DNA of 54,002 nucleotides from Amphibacillus sp. MSJ-3 (GCF_018919165.1 NZ_JAHLQM010000018.1:1-54002); one strand, 5' to 3'; numbered from the stretch's first letter, positions 38,904-49,014 are shown. Notes: generated from the sequence alone by a model not told the origin. Numbers and translations: made by a program.

Positions 38904-39066
38904 GCATATTTTATTTTTGTAGCCCCAAAAACAGCCCCAGATCATTTCTTTCTATTGCGTTTTATTGCGTTTTTTAATTTCGGTCAACACTCATCAAACA
39001 CTCATCAAACACTGATTTATCACGCTTTTATTAATTCTTATATATTGCTTTTCATTTTAATAAATG
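38904..39066. repeat. Non-coding attP arm region with short tandem repeats
   Basis: This gene-free stretch between the lysis cassette and attR has TATTGCGTTTT twice in tandem (about 38956-38977) and ACACTCATCAA twice (about 38990-39013). Short direct repeats beside a core site are what arm-type integrase binding sites look like. No strong promoter toward yukD is visible. Confidence 0.5.
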
Positions 39067-39077
39067 TATCGATGATA
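39067..39077. other. attR core (prophage right attachment site)
   Basis: TATCGATGATA, identical to 963-973. It lies 30 bp before the yukD start, so the uninterrupted esxA-yukD gap would be about 70 bp. Confidence 0.75.
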
Positions 39078-39106
39078 AGTGCTCTTTCCCACATTGAGGT
39101 GCATAA

Positions 39107-39358
39107 ATGTATATTGAAATAACAGTCAGTATCAAAGAAATTAATCAAACTGAACTTGATATTCGTTTATCAAATCATCATACAGTTAAGGGACTTATTG
39201 AAATTGTAAAACAAACGTCGGATGTTTTTCAGAAAGCTAATCCTTTATCTTGGGTAAGGATAGTGAATAAAAGTCGAGTTGTATCAAGTGATATAAAATT
39301 AATAGATGCGGGTATTATGACAGGTGATAAAATTAATATTCTTAATTGTGATCCGTAG
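39107..39358 (+). CDS. yukD: Type VII secretion ubiquitin-like protein (YukD/EsaB)
   Basis: The 83-residue protein has the ubiquitin-like beta-grasp pattern: YIEITVSIKEINQTELDIRL, then GLIEIVKQTSD, and LIDAGIMTGDKINIL. EsaB/YukD is a cytosolic T7SS component needed for secretion. In related operons it follows esxA directly; here it is the first gene after attR. ATG 39107 follows TTGAGGTG. Confidence 0.9.
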   Translation: MYIEITVSIKEINQTELDIRLSNHHTVKGLIEIVKQTSDVFQKANPLSWVRIVNKSRVVSSDIKLIDAGIMTGDKINILNCDP

Positions 39359-39395
39359 GACATTAGTAAGCATATGAACTATGCGAGGGAGTAGT

Positions 39396-40613
39396 ATGAT
39401 GTGTGATAAAAATAAGAGTTATCTTGAAGAGAAATTAACAGTGGAAATTTCAAAAGAGAAGAATCAAGTGATTTTCACATTTCAAAGTGAGACGGTTAGG
39501 CTTGATCAAGTTATTGAAATAAATTTATTAAAAACTTTGGATGATTCGATAGAGAGAAAGATAGAGATGGAACAAGATGAGTTAAAACTCATCTACCAAT
39601 TGGAAAAAACAAGTTACTATAATGATAAACTAGAACAATTGACAAGAAAGGAGCGAAGTTTAGTTGGACATCAACTAATAAATAAAGTTAAAAACCACTC
39701 ATTAACTAGACTCCATCTAGTTGTTAGTCCAGAAAATATAGTGGTAAGTAAGGGTCTGTCACCTTCTTTTCTTTATTACGGTGTGAAAGAAAGCTTACCA
39801 CCATATGAGAAAAACCAAGAAGAGTTATTATTAGAAACCAAGGCGATGCTTGCTTATCTTATTGATCCCACCTATGAATTTAAACATTATTTAAAGTATT
39901 ACCAAACATTAAAGTTACCCAAATTAATTAAAGATATCTTTGCTGCAGTCAGCTTATTTGAATTAGAGGAAATACTTGAACGAGTTATCAATGAAGAAAA
40001 TGAACAAATGCTGAAAGTTAAACAAATTCCACTAAAAAAGTGGAATAGCTACCGTTATGGTATGTGGTCAGCAATAATTATACTTATTCCAGTCTTAATT
40101 TACTTATTTAATATTATTTTTATTAACGAACCAAGACAAGCTAACATTACTCAGGCACATGCAGGTTATTTAAATCAATCCTACAGTGAAGTGATTTCTC
40201 TTTTACAGCCTTATCCTATCGATCAGTTACCCAGAATTGCGCAATATGAGTTAGCTTATGCTTATGTAATGACAGAGGCATTGACGGAGGAACAACGGCA
40301 AAATATACGCAATACAATTACGCTCCAATCCGATCCTCTTTATTACGAGTACTGGATCAATATCGGTCGTGGTGGGTCAGAAGAAGCACTAGAAACAGCC
40401 CGATTTCTTGAAGATCGAGATTTAATATTATATTCCTTGATTAAACAACGCGAATTCATAAGAGCTGATCAATCATTAGCTAGTGAAGAACGTCAACAGA
40501 AGATTAATGAAATCGAAGCAGAAATTAAAACATATAGTAGTGAAATCGAATTAACAGAAGATGGTATGTCATTAGATGCAGAGCAAGAAATGAGCGAAGA
40601 GGGGTCAAATTAG
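39396..40613 (+). CDS. essB: Type VII secretion protein EssB (YukC)
   Basis: ATG 39396 follows GAGGGAG, preferred over ATG 39381. The product of about 405 residues has a pseudokinase-like cytosolic domain (about 1-210), one membrane helix (about 225-247; MWSAIIILIPVLIYLFNIIF) and an extracellular helical domain with TPR-like repeats, ending in an acidic tail. EssB is a membrane scaffold that binds EssC and EsaA. Confidence 0.93.
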   Translation: MMCDKNKSYLEEKLTVEISKEKNQVIFTFQSETVRLDQVIEINLLKTLDDSIERKIEMEQDELKLIYQLEKTSYYNDKLEQLTRKERSLVGHQLINKVKNHSLTRLHLVVSPENIVVSKGLSPSFLYYGVKESLPPYEKNQEELLLETKAMLAYLIDPTYEFKHYLKYYQTLKLPKLIKDIFAAVSLFELEEILERVINEENEQMLKVKQIPLKKWNSYRYGMWSAIIILIPVLIYLFNIIFINEPRQANITQAHAGYLNQSYSEVISLLQPYPIDQLPRIAQYELAYAYVMTEALTEEQRQNIRNTITLQSDPLYYEYWINIGRGGSEEALETARFLEDRDLILYSLIKQREFIRADQSLASEERQQKINEIEAEIKTYSSEIELTEDGMSLDAEQEMSEEGSN

Positions 40614-40614
40614 G

Positions 40615-43600
40615 ATGAGTGATATGGGAATGGTATGGGTATATTTTCAGGACAACTTTAACTACTATCATATAAAACGAAATCAAAAGGTAACTGTTGG
40701 AGGAAACTTGGAACATACGATTACTTTACCTGAATTAAATGATGACGAATCTATCACTTTAAAGAGAACAGATCAAGATATATTAATGATAAAGTCTACA
40801 ACCAATATTGAATCTGTCCAAATAAAACATGGTGAAGGAAAATCAATCTCAACTATGAATGGATATATCCATATTTATTGGATTAAAAAATGGAAAACAG
40901 ACGCTATATACTATACCGATGTTCAAAAGGAAATTCTACTTATGGAGGATAGTGTCGTGAATGTTAGTAATTTAACCATTCAAAATGGCCTTTCTTCTTC
41001 TGATTCGATTACCCTCTATCCTAAACAGAGATTTATTCAATTTAACAATGATTCGGTATGTCTTTACTTAAATGGAAAAAGGCAAACTCATTCTACTTGT
41101 TTTAAAATTGGAGATCTTATCATTTATAAGCAATTTGCCTTTTCATTTGTGGAAGAGGACGTGATTCAAATTAGACATCCTAAATCAATCGAGATTGATT
41201 TACAAGAAATTGCTTTACCACAGTCCGAAATGAAAAACCGCTATCCTTCTTATCGGCGTACACCAAGAATGATTTATGAATTACCAGATAAAAAGGTGCA
41301 ATTCTCGTTACCAGGGCAAGAACCAGACTATGCAAGTAAAAGCTTATGGATGATTATCCTCCCTCCATTGATGATGCTGATCATTATGTCATTAATAGCC
41401 ATTTTGATTCCGAGAGGGATCTTTATGCTAGTCTCAATCGTTATGTTTGCTACTACTCTAGTTACATCGACGATACAATACTTTAAAGATAAGAAGCTTA
41501 GAGTAATAAGAGAAGAGAAAAGAAAATGTGTTTATATGAATTATATGGAAGATAAGCGGACAGAGCTAGAAATACTATCAAGTAAACAACGATTTGTGAT
41601 GCAATTTCATTTTCCTACCTTTGAGCGAATGAAATATCTAACCACTCAGATATCTGAACGAATCTGGGAGCGTACACTTGATAGCAAAGATTTTCTTCAA
41701 TTTCGCATAGGAACGGGTACAGTGAAGTCAAGTTTTAATATAACAGTTAATGCCTCTGATATGTCTAATCGAGAAATGGATGAACTGTTAGAGGAATCGC
41801 AATTATTGGAGAGAACCTATCGGGAACTTAATCATTTACCGATTACCGCTAATTTAGCAACTGGAGCAATTGGTTTGATTGGGAAGGAAACGGTATGGAA
41901 ACGAGAACTTCACCAAATTATTGGTCAGCTTGCTTTCTTTCATAGCTATCATGATTTGCGTTTTGTATTGATCTTTGATGAGAAAGAATATAGTGAATGG
42001 CAATGGCTAAGACAATTGCCACATTTTCAACTCCCACAGTCTTATGCAAAAGGTTTTATTTATAATGAGCGTACGCGTGATCAATTGCTATCATCTATTT
42101 ATGAAGTGATTCGTGAACGAGATTTAGAGGAAGATAAGGAAAAGAAAAAATTTACACCACACTATTTATTCATTGTTATTAATCAAGAGTTAATTAATGA
42201 ACATGTTATTTTAGAATACTTAGAAGCCGAGCATAAAAATTTAGGATTATCGGTTATTTTCGCAGCTGAAGCTAAAGAAAGTTTTTCTAACCATATTGAT
42301 ACATTAATTCGTTATATCAATGCAGTGCAAGGAGATATTTTGATTGAAAATAAACGTGCGGTTCAAATCCCCTTTCAATTAGATCAACATCAATTATGGA
42401 GTAATGAAACGTACGCTCGAACCTTGAGAACACTTCAACATCAAGTTGGCATGACTAATTCCATCCCAGATCGGGTTTCCTTTTTAGAAATGCTCGATGT
42501 CCAGACTATTGATGAATTACCGATTAAGGAAAACTGGCTGTCGAATGAATCGGCTAAGTCTCTAGCTGCACCGATTGGGTTAAAAGGAAAACAAGATATT
42601 GTATTTTTAAACTTACATGAAAAAGCTCATGGTCCACATGGTTTATTAGCTGGGACAACAGGTTCGGGGAAAAGTGAATTGCTGCAGACTTATATTTTAT
42701 CATTAGCTGTCCATTATCATCCTTATGAAGTGGCATTTCTCCTTATTGATTATAAAGGTGGTGGGATGGCACAACCATTTCGCCACATACCACACTTATT
42801 GGGGACAATAACAAATATTGAAGGAAGTGAAAACTTCAGTGCTCGAGCATTGGCATCAATTAAAAGTGAACTTAAAAGACGACAACGATTATTTGATCAA
42901 TTTCAAGTTAATCATATCAATGATTATACAAATCTATTTAAACTGGGGAAAACGAATGAACCATTACCACATTTGTTCCTGATTTCAGATGAATTTGCTG
43001 AATTAAAAACAGAAGAACCGGACTTTATTCGAGAGTTAGTCAGCGCAGCTCGAATCGGTCGAAGTCTTGGTGTTCATCTTATTCTGGCTACACAAAAACC
43101 TGGTGGTATTATCGATGATCAAATTTGGAGCAATGCTCGTTTCCGTATTGCGCTAAAGGTACAAAATGCAGAGGATAGTCGGGAAATACTTAAAAATGCA
43201 GATGCTGCTTCGCTGACAGAAACCGGGAGAGGATATTTACAAGTTGGTAGTAATGAAGTCTATCAATTATTTCAATCAGCTTGGAGTGGTGCACCTTACC
43301 AATCTGAAACGTCAGCAAATGAAGATGAAGTTGCACTTGTAACCGATCTAGGTCTTACCCTCCTATCGGAACTATCAACCGCACATCACCCTAATATTGA
43401 AGTTGGAGCAGAAATAGATGTGGTTGTGGATAAAATAGAGACTGTTTTTCAAGAGATGAATATAAATCGACTTGCGAGTCCATGGTTACCTCCTTTATCT
43501 GAACGACTATATTTTAATGAAATTGATCAAGCGTCGACAGATGATAACTTGATCTTTGCTAAGATTGACGAGCCTGAAAAACAAAGCCAAAACCCAATAG

Positions 43601-45102
43601 GGTATGAGCCAATAACAGATGGTAATATTGGTATATTTGGTTCTTCTGGATATGGTAAGACATATACAATTTATACTTTATTATTGCAACTAGCCCGTCA
43701 TTATGAACCTAGTCAAGTCCATTTTTATTTATTAGATTTTGGCAATGGTGGACTTTTACCATTCAGGCAACTATTTCATACGGCAGATTACTTTTTAATT
43801 GATGAAGATAAAAAGCTAAATAAGCTAGTTCGTCTCATTCAAAATGAGATGAACAGGAGAAAGGTTCTATTTCAAGAACTTGAAGTCAGTTCAATTAAGA
43901 TGTTTAATCATTTATCGGATCACCCACTCCCATTATGGTTTATTACAATTGATAATTTTGATGTAATTAAAGAGGAACGGCATGATTTAGAAACTATAAT
44001 CACTCAATTTTCAAGGGACGGACAATCATTAGGCTTATACTTTATAATCACATCAACGCGTGTGAATGCTGTTCGGCAAGCCCTAATGAACAATTTAAAA
44101 ACAAAAATTGTTCATTACCTACTTGATTCAGGGGAAGCCTATGCCACGCTTGGAAGAGTACCGTTTTCCTTAGAAAATGTTCCTGGAAGAGCAATTGTTA
44201 AAATGTCAGATATCCATTTAGCTCAAGTTATTTTACCTGTTGATGGAGAGAATGACTATCAGCAATTAGAGGCATTAAAACAGGAGATTAAACAGTTGAA
44301 TAAACTTAATGCTGACAAAGATAAACCTGAGTCCATTCCAATGCTTCCAAAGAATTTAACAGTAGATAATTTTAAGGACTTTATCAAGCAAGAGTATCGA
44401 TCCGGTACCATCCCAATCGGGTTACATGAAGAGTTAGTTAAACCAATATGGATTGATTTTAAGAAAATCAATCATTGTTTGGTAATGGGAGGAAGTCAAA
44501 GTGGAAAGACAAATGTCTTACGCTATATTATCCATCAGCTACTAGATAGTCATATAGACCAACTAACATTGTTCGATTCAATTGATAGAGGTTTTTCTTA
44601 TCTTGTTCAAAATGAAAGAATTAATTATGTAGAAACAGAAGAAGATATTGAAGATTGGTTAGACAAAACAGAAATGCTCTTTCTACAACGCGAACAAGAC
44701 TATCTATCAGCGGTAAGTTCTGGGAAACCTTTACCACAATTAGAAGTGGCCCCCCTTATTATTGATGGATATGCTAGGTTTTTGCGGATTATAGACAATC
44801 AAATACAAGAAAGAATTGTACATATGATTAAGTCCTATAGTCATTTAGGCCTTCAGTTAATTGTTTCGGGAAATAGCAATGAATTAGCGAAGGGATTTGA
44901 TCCACTAACTGTTGAGATGAAACAAATACGACAAGCTATTTTGTTGATGAAGAAGTCTGATCAGACATTATTTAATTTAACATATGAACGAAAAGAAGTA
45001 GATTTTCATCTAGGTTATGGTTACTTTGTTCAAAATGAGAAAGAAGTACGTATCCAAATTCCATATATTTCGACTGAGAAAGAGAAGGTGGGTATAAGCT
45101 AA
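40615..45102 (+). CDS. essC: Type VII secretion ATPase EssC (YukBA), FtsK/SpoIIIE type
   Basis: The 1495-residue motor of the T7SS. An N-terminal FHA-like region (about 1-215) precedes two membrane helices (about 243-290; LWMIILPPLMMLIIMSLIAI). Three tandem ATPase domains carry Walker A motifs GTTGSGKS (680-687), GSSGYGKT (1009-1016) and GGSQSGKT (1292-1299). The first also has the Walker B LFLISDEFAEL, so it is probably the active one. It recognises and translocates WXG100 and LXG substrates. Its start is 1 bp after the essB stop. Confidence 0.96.
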   Translation: MSDMGMVWVYFQDNFNYYHIKRNQKVTVGGNLEHTITLPELNDDESITLKRTDQDILMIKSTTNIESVQIKHGEGKSISTMNGYIHIYWIKKWKTDAIYYTDVQKEILLMEDSVVNVSNLTIQNGLSSSDSITLYPKQRFIQFNNDSVCLYLNGKRQTHSTCFKIGDLIIYKQFAFSFVEEDVIQIRHPKSIEIDLQEIALPQSEMKNRYPSYRRTPRMIYELPDKKVQFSLPGQEPDYASKSLWMIILPPLMMLIIMSLIAILIPRGIFMLVSIVMFATTLVTSTIQYFKDKKLRVIREEKRKCVYMNYMEDKRTELEILSSKQRFVMQFHFPTFERMKYLTTQISERIWERTLDSKDFLQFRIGTGTVKSSFNITVNASDMSNREMDELLEESQLLERTYRELNHLPITANLATGAIGLIGKETVWKRELHQIIGQLAFFHSYHDLRFVLIFDEKEYSEWQWLRQLPHFQLPQSYAKGFIYNERTRDQLLSSIYEVIRERDLEEDKEKKKFTPHYLFIVINQELINEHVILEYLEAEHKNLGLSVIFAAEAKESFSNHIDTLIRYINAVQGDILIENKRAVQIPFQLDQHQLWSNETYARTLRTLQHQVGMTNSIPDRVSFLEMLDVQTIDELPIKENWLSNESAKSLAAPIGLKGKQDIVFLNLHEKAHGPHGLLAGTTGSGKSELLQTYILSLAVHYHPYEVAFLLIDYKGGGMAQPFRHIPHLLGTITNIEGSENFSARALASIKSELKRRQRLFDQFQVNHINDYTNLFKLGKTNEPLPHLFLISDEFAELKTEEPDFIRELVSAARIGRSLGVHLILATQKPGGIIDDQIWSNARFRIALKVQNAEDSREILKNADAASLTETGRGYLQVGSNEVYQLFQSAWSGAPYQSETSANEDEVALVTDLGLTLLSELSTAHHPNIEVGAEIDVVVDKIETVFQEMNINRLASPWLPPLSERLYFNEIDQASTDDNLIFAKIDEPEKQSQNPIGYEPITDGNIGIFGSSGYGKTYTIYTLLLQLARHYEPSQVHFYLLDFGNGGLLPFRQLFHTADYFLIDEDKKLNKLVRLIQNEMNRRKVLFQELEVSSIKMFNHLSDHPLPLWFITIDNFDVIKEERHDLETIITQFSRDGQSLGLYFIITSTRVNAVRQALMNNLKTKIVHYLLDSGEAYATLGRVPFSLENVPGRAIVKMSDIHLAQVILPVDGENDYQQLEALKQEIKQLNKLNADKDKPESIPMLPKNLTVDNFKDFIKQEYRSGTIPIGLHEELVKPIWIDFKKINHCLVMGGSQSGKTNVLRYIIHQLLDSHIDQLTLFDSIDRGFSYLVQNERINYVETEEDIEDWLDKTEMLFLQREQDYLSAVSSGKPLPQLEVAPLIIDGYARFLRIIDNQIQERIVHMIKSYSHLGLQLIVSGNSNELAKGFDPLTVEMKQIRQAILLMKKSDQTLFNLTYERKEVDFHLGYGYFVQNEKEVRIQIPYISTEKEKVGIS

Positions 45103-48092
45103 TGTTAAGAGAAATGATTAAAATCATTGTTGCGGTCCTCATTGTATTATTTATACCGTTAAGTTATTTCCTAATTATTGGGGATAACCCTTTTCAGGAG
45201 AAAGAAAATTTGACACAGTCAATTGCTGTTGTTAATGAAGATAATGGCATTGCGACAGAAGACAATGAAATTCGTTTAGGAGAACAGGTCATCAATTTAT
45301 TTGAGGACGAATCTTCATTTGACTGGCTTGTTGTTTCAAGAAGTGCAGCTGAAAGTGGATTGCAATCGCAAAATTTTGATGCGATTATTTATATTCCGTC
45401 GGATTTCTCTCAAAATGTGATGGCTTATGATGAATCCAATCCAACTAAGGTAATTTTTGATTATCGGATCCAAGAACAATTGAATACCAGTAACTCTCAA
45501 CGTGTACAAGGTGAAGTTGAGCGAGTAGTTAATCGAACAAACAATAGCATTACTGAGTTGTATTGGTATTATGTGTCAACTGATATGGAAGTTGTTCGAA
45601 AACAGTTTGATCGAATCTTAGCAACTGAATTAGAATTCCAAGAGGCAATGTTAGCATTCTATCAACCAAGCTCTGAAGATTTAACAACGCAGATTATTAA
45701 ACAACAATCAATGATTCATCAATTACAAAGTTCAATTGAAGAAACGAACGAGAAACAAACAGATTATGAAAATTTGATTGATCAAGTGACTGGGCAACTC
45801 ACTGCATTCATTGATTTTGTCAATAAATTTGAAGACTATCAAGAGCAACAACAAAAATTACTTAGTGATGTTCAATCAGATGCTATTGTGCAAATTGATC
45901 GAGCAACGGACAATCAATTGCAAAGATCCCAACAAGAGCAACATTTGTTAAGCGATCACCAATCAAAAACAATTGGTGATATGGGAACCCTAGCTGAGAA
46001 TATCGAGAAAAGCAAGGAAGTATTTACGAATTTAAAAACATATCGCTATCGACGGCTAAGTAATCAAGCAGAAGATTATTTGATCTATCAAAATCGCTTA
46101 TTAGATTATTACCAACAGCTTGTTGATACGACGGTTCTAAATCGTTATCAAGATGAAATCATTGAGTTACGTACAGTGCTAGGAGCTGATGAGCAATTAT
46201 TAATCCTTAATCCTCCTGATCAAAATCCGATTTTTGGAATAGATGAAGATAAAGAAAGAGAGAGCGAGCAGGAGATGTTGCTAGAGGGAAATATTGAGCG
46301 TGCTCACGATGATCAGAGTGATGAGAGTGCTCAATTGCCAAGCTTTGAAGCAGAATTAACTATGCTAGAAGAACTTGAGGGACAAATAAGGGAAATGCTT
46401 GCTGCACTTGAAAATGAATCCGAACCGTTATCCGCATTTCTACTTGAATTACAAGATCATCTAGTGGCTTTATTCGCTGATGTACAAAACATTCAAACGA
46501 CACTTGAAGATAAGGATGAACAACAAGAAAGATCCCGTTGGCTTATTATACAACAAATTGAAGAGTTGACAATGAACAACCAAGACTTAATGACTGAGCT
46601 TTCAGCAGTAAGTGAATTAGAAGAGGTTTTACGTGAGGAAAATTTACGTTTCAAAGAATACGCGGAAAATTTACTCGATGTAAATGAACAGTTACGTGAT
46701 CAGCTTGATCACTATGTAAGTGGGCTAACAAAAATCATCGAAGAGGTTGAAGCAAAGGAAAAGGCAATTTTAGATTCAGAACAATTATCTAATCGCAGAC
46801 GTAAAGTGTTGACAACTTCGTTTGAAACCCCTTTATATACAGGTCAGATCATTGATTTATTGAATTACTATGCTTATTTAGATCAATATGAATCTGTTTT
46901 AATTCGAATGGGTAGGGAAAATCAAGTAAAACAACTTGTGATGAATGATGAATGTTTTACTGATCAGATTAATCATATATTGCGAGTGACGAATAGAGAA
47001 GAAGCTTATTGGAATACGCTCTCAGATGATTTACCAACAACAAAAGATGGTTTGTTAGCTTTAGAAGATAAATTCACCCTTTTTATGACAGATTATCAAA
47101 AGACGATTCAAGACAGTCATGACGATCTGTTGGAAAGTTTAGTTGAAGTAAAAACAGATGCAGTCAAAGTCTTACAACAAATACAGCAACCAGATTTACA
47201 GTTGGGTAATATTCCAAAAGCAGAGACTGGGGTATCACATGATCGTATTATGCAAAATCAAATTCAACTTAATGACCAGTTTGGCTCTATTCGTGATTGG
47301 TTGGGTCGAACTGAAGAAAGTCAATCGATAATTGTAGATTATACAGATGATTTACAGCGTGAGGTGGCATCTGTTCAAAGTAATGCTGACATCTTAAACG
47401 AAAGATGGTCATCTAACGTTGAAACAACAAGATTAGTAAGAGATGACGTCTTCTCTGTTTTAGGAAATACATTTATCGATGGTCAATCTAATGATGATGT
47501 TTATGATTTCCTTACCAATCCACTTGAATTGAAAAATTCAACAATGACACAAAACCATGTAATCCAAGTGCCACCGGTGGTAATCTTATTTGGTGTCTTA
47601 TTGGGAAGTTTATTAATCGGTTATTTAAGTTATTATTTCACATCAATTCCAATTTGGCTTAGAACAGTTCTATTTATTTTCTTAAATATTATTGTTGGTT
47701 TTGCGATAAGTATATTTGGGTTAAACATTTACCAATTAGTAGAATCAAACATGGCTCAGTGGACTATTTATACAATTTTATTATTGTTTGTCTGTTCAGG
47801 AATAGTTACGGTTTCCTACACATTACATCGTTTGTTTGGCTGGTTGATTACTGTTGGTATGATTGTTTTTTTTGTAACACCATTAATAGCATTAACAACA
47901 CCAAACTTTAACTTCATTGATCCGATGTCACGTGTGTATATGTCAATTCAGTATAGTGGACGTTCAGCATTTCCAATGACAGTAATTATTTTAACAATAA
48001 TGTTAGGTATTTTAATTGCATTACAAATATCCATTGAATATCACAGATCAAAAAGTCTAAAAGAAGGATTGGCAAATGAACAAGTCGCATAA
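45102..48092 (+). CDS. esaA: Type VII secretion membrane protein EsaA (YueB)
   Basis: A 996-residue protein with an N-terminal membrane helix (about 7-27), a YhgE/Pip-type N-terminal extracellular region (SIAVVNEDNGIA), a very long helical ectodomain (about 50-810) and five or six membrane helices at the C-terminus (about 828-985). EsaA dimers extend through the wall. The B. subtilis orthologue YueB is the receptor for phage SPP1. It overlaps the essC stop by one base and essA by 17 bp. Confidence 0.93.
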   Translation: MLREMIKIIVAVLIVLFIPLSYFLIIGDNPFQEKENLTQSIAVVNEDNGIATEDNEIRLGEQVINLFEDESSFDWLVVSRSAAESGLQSQNFDAIIYIPSDFSQNVMAYDESNPTKVIFDYRIQEQLNTSNSQRVQGEVERVVNRTNNSITELYWYYVSTDMEVVRKQFDRILATELEFQEAMLAFYQPSSEDLTTQIIKQQSMIHQLQSSIEETNEKQTDYENLIDQVTGQLTAFIDFVNKFEDYQEQQQKLLSDVQSDAIVQIDRATDNQLQRSQQEQHLLSDHQSKTIGDMGTLAENIEKSKEVFTNLKTYRYRRLSNQAEDYLIYQNRLLDYYQQLVDTTVLNRYQDEIIELRTVLGADEQLLILNPPDQNPIFGIDEDKERESEQEMLLEGNIERAHDDQSDESAQLPSFEAELTMLEELEGQIREMLAALENESEPLSAFLLELQDHLVALFADVQNIQTTLEDKDEQQERSRWLIIQQIEELTMNNQDLMTELSAVSELEEVLREENLRFKEYAENLLDVNEQLRDQLDHYVSGLTKIIEEVEAKEKAILDSEQLSNRRRKVLTTSFETPLYTGQIIDLLNYYAYLDQYESVLIRMGRENQVKQLVMNDECFTDQINHILRVTNREEAYWNTLSDDLPTTKDGLLALEDKFTLFMTDYQKTIQDSHDDLLESLVEVKTDAVKVLQQIQQPDLQLGNIPKAETGVSHDRIMQNQIQLNDQFGSIRDWLGRTEESQSIIVDYTDDLQREVASVQSNADILNERWSSNVETTRLVRDDVFSVLGNTFIDGQSNDDVYDFLTNPLELKNSTMTQNHVIQVPPVVILFGVLLGSLLIGYLSYYFTSIPIWLRTVLFIFLNIIVGFAISIFGLNIYQLVESNMAQWTIYTILLLFVCSGIVTVSYTLHRLFGWLITVGMIVFFVTPLIALTTPNFNFIDPMSRVYMSIQYSGRSAFPMTVIILTIMLGILIALQISIEYHRSKSLKEGLANEQVA

Positions 48093-48570
48093 AAGTAAAT
48101 GTCTAATATTATTGATTATAGTCTTTCTATTTATTGATCCAAGTGACTTAATAGCCTATGAAAATATTAACTTTGAGCAATTAGTACCAAATAAATATGA
48201 AAACCGCAGTGAACGTACAACGGAGTTTATTAGGAGGCATTCAAATCAACCGATTAAAGAAATTTCAGAAGAGCAAAAACAACTTACTTTTGAAGGGAAT
48301 AAACGATTTGAGAAAGAGATCTTTGTTGAACAGCTTTTTCAATCGTCAAGTGGATCAACTAGCACAATTACTTATCAAGCTATCAAGTTAGACTTGTTTA
48401 AAGACTCTAGTGAAGTGGTTTCACAATATCGGAATATTGAAGTAAATGATAGAATACCTCCATTTCTTATCTTTTTAATGACAGCAACAATTCTATTTAT
48501 GATTGGCTTATGTGTCATTTTATATTTCTATTTTAAATCGGTTTCTCAAGGGAGATTGAAAAGTGACTAA
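48076..48570 (+). CDS. essA: Type VII secretion protein EssA (YueC)
   Basis: The 164-residue protein has an N-terminal hydrophobic segment (about 8-26), an extracellular middle (INFEQLVPNKYENRSERT...) and a C-terminal membrane helix (about 131-154; PPFLIFLMTATILFMIGLCV). This is the standard EssA topology. The gene overlaps the esaA end, with AGAAGGA ahead of the ATG. Confidence 0.88.
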   Translation: MNKSHKSKCLILLIIVFLFIDPSDLIAYENINFEQLVPNKYENRSERTTEFIRRHSNQPIKEISEEQKQLTFEGNKRFEKEIFVEQLFQSSSGSTSTITYQAIKLDLFKDSSEVVSQYRNIEVNDRIPPFLIFLMTATILFMIGLCVILYFYFKSVSQGRLKSD

Positions 48571-48582
48571 GGAGTGGTGGAA

Positions 48583-49014
48583 ATGAACTTTTGGTCTACA
48601 ATAAGTGGTTACCAAAGCGAAATCAATAATAGGGTAGCTGAAATAGATCGAAAGATTGAACGCTTAGAACAAGCAAAGCGTAAGATCGAACAAGAGCAAA
48701 AGGTTGTTTTAGAAGAAATAGAACAGTTAAAGAAACCCGATATTGATCAAAACTGGACTGGGAAATTTGCCAACGATTATGAAAATAAACGAGACGATGT
48801 ATATTTAGGGATGCGATCCCTTGCATATGATTCCTATGATCTTTATCAATCAACGATTGAGTTAAAAATCAATTCTTTTAATCTCCAGCGTTCAGGATTA
48901 GTTGGATTAAGAAGTCTTGTTTCCGAGACAAATCAACTCCTGAATTTTGGTGAAGAAGTTTATGATGAGGTATCAAATAAAATTAATTATATAAGAAGGG
49001 AGCTATTCGGTTAA
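48583..49014 (+). CDS. LXG-associated helical protein, DUF5082/YwqH-like
   Basis: ATG 48583 follows AAGGAGTGG; the in-frame GTG 48574 lies inside that site. The 143-residue coiled-coil protein (RVAEIDRKIERLEQAKRKIEQ; WTGKFANDYENKRDDV) matches the YwqH-type DUF5082 family. Such LXG-associated partners bind the LXG N-terminal domain and are needed for export. It overlaps the next gene by one base. Confidence 0.85.
   Translation: MNFWSTISGYQSEINNRVAEIDRKIERLEQAKRKIEQEQKVVLEEIEQLKKPDIDQNWTGKFANDYENKRDDVYLGMRSLAYDSYDLYQSTIELKINSFNLQRSGLVGLRSLVSETNQLLNFGEEVYDEVSNKINYIRRELFG

Larger units (their letters stand above)
963..39077. mobile_element. Complete siphovirus-type prophage (about 38 kb) inserted in the T7SS locus
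   Basis: The span begins with a leftward integrase and ends with holin and amidase genes. In between are full modules for lysogeny control, replication, packaging, head, tail and lysis in standard order, with no broken essential gene seen. An SPP1 gp6-like portal, gp7-like minor head protein, Terminase_3-type large subunit, 933-residue tape measure and absence of sheath genes indicate a long non-contractile tail. The boundaries come from the 11-bp att core and from interruption of esxA-yukD synteny. The element appears intact and potentially inducible; that is inference. Confidence 0.93.

Noticed and set aside
1036-38944. Shared AGCCCCAGAT as the att core
   Set aside because: At 1036-1045 it lies inside the integrase coding end, the flanks give no symmetric crossover site, and TATCGATGATA explains the junctions better.
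39001-39106. Promoter for yukD between the prophage arm region and the gene
   Set aside because: TTGCTT at 39045 has no matching -10 at 16-18 bp, and other hexamer pairs are poor; absence noted in the findings rather than a promoter called.
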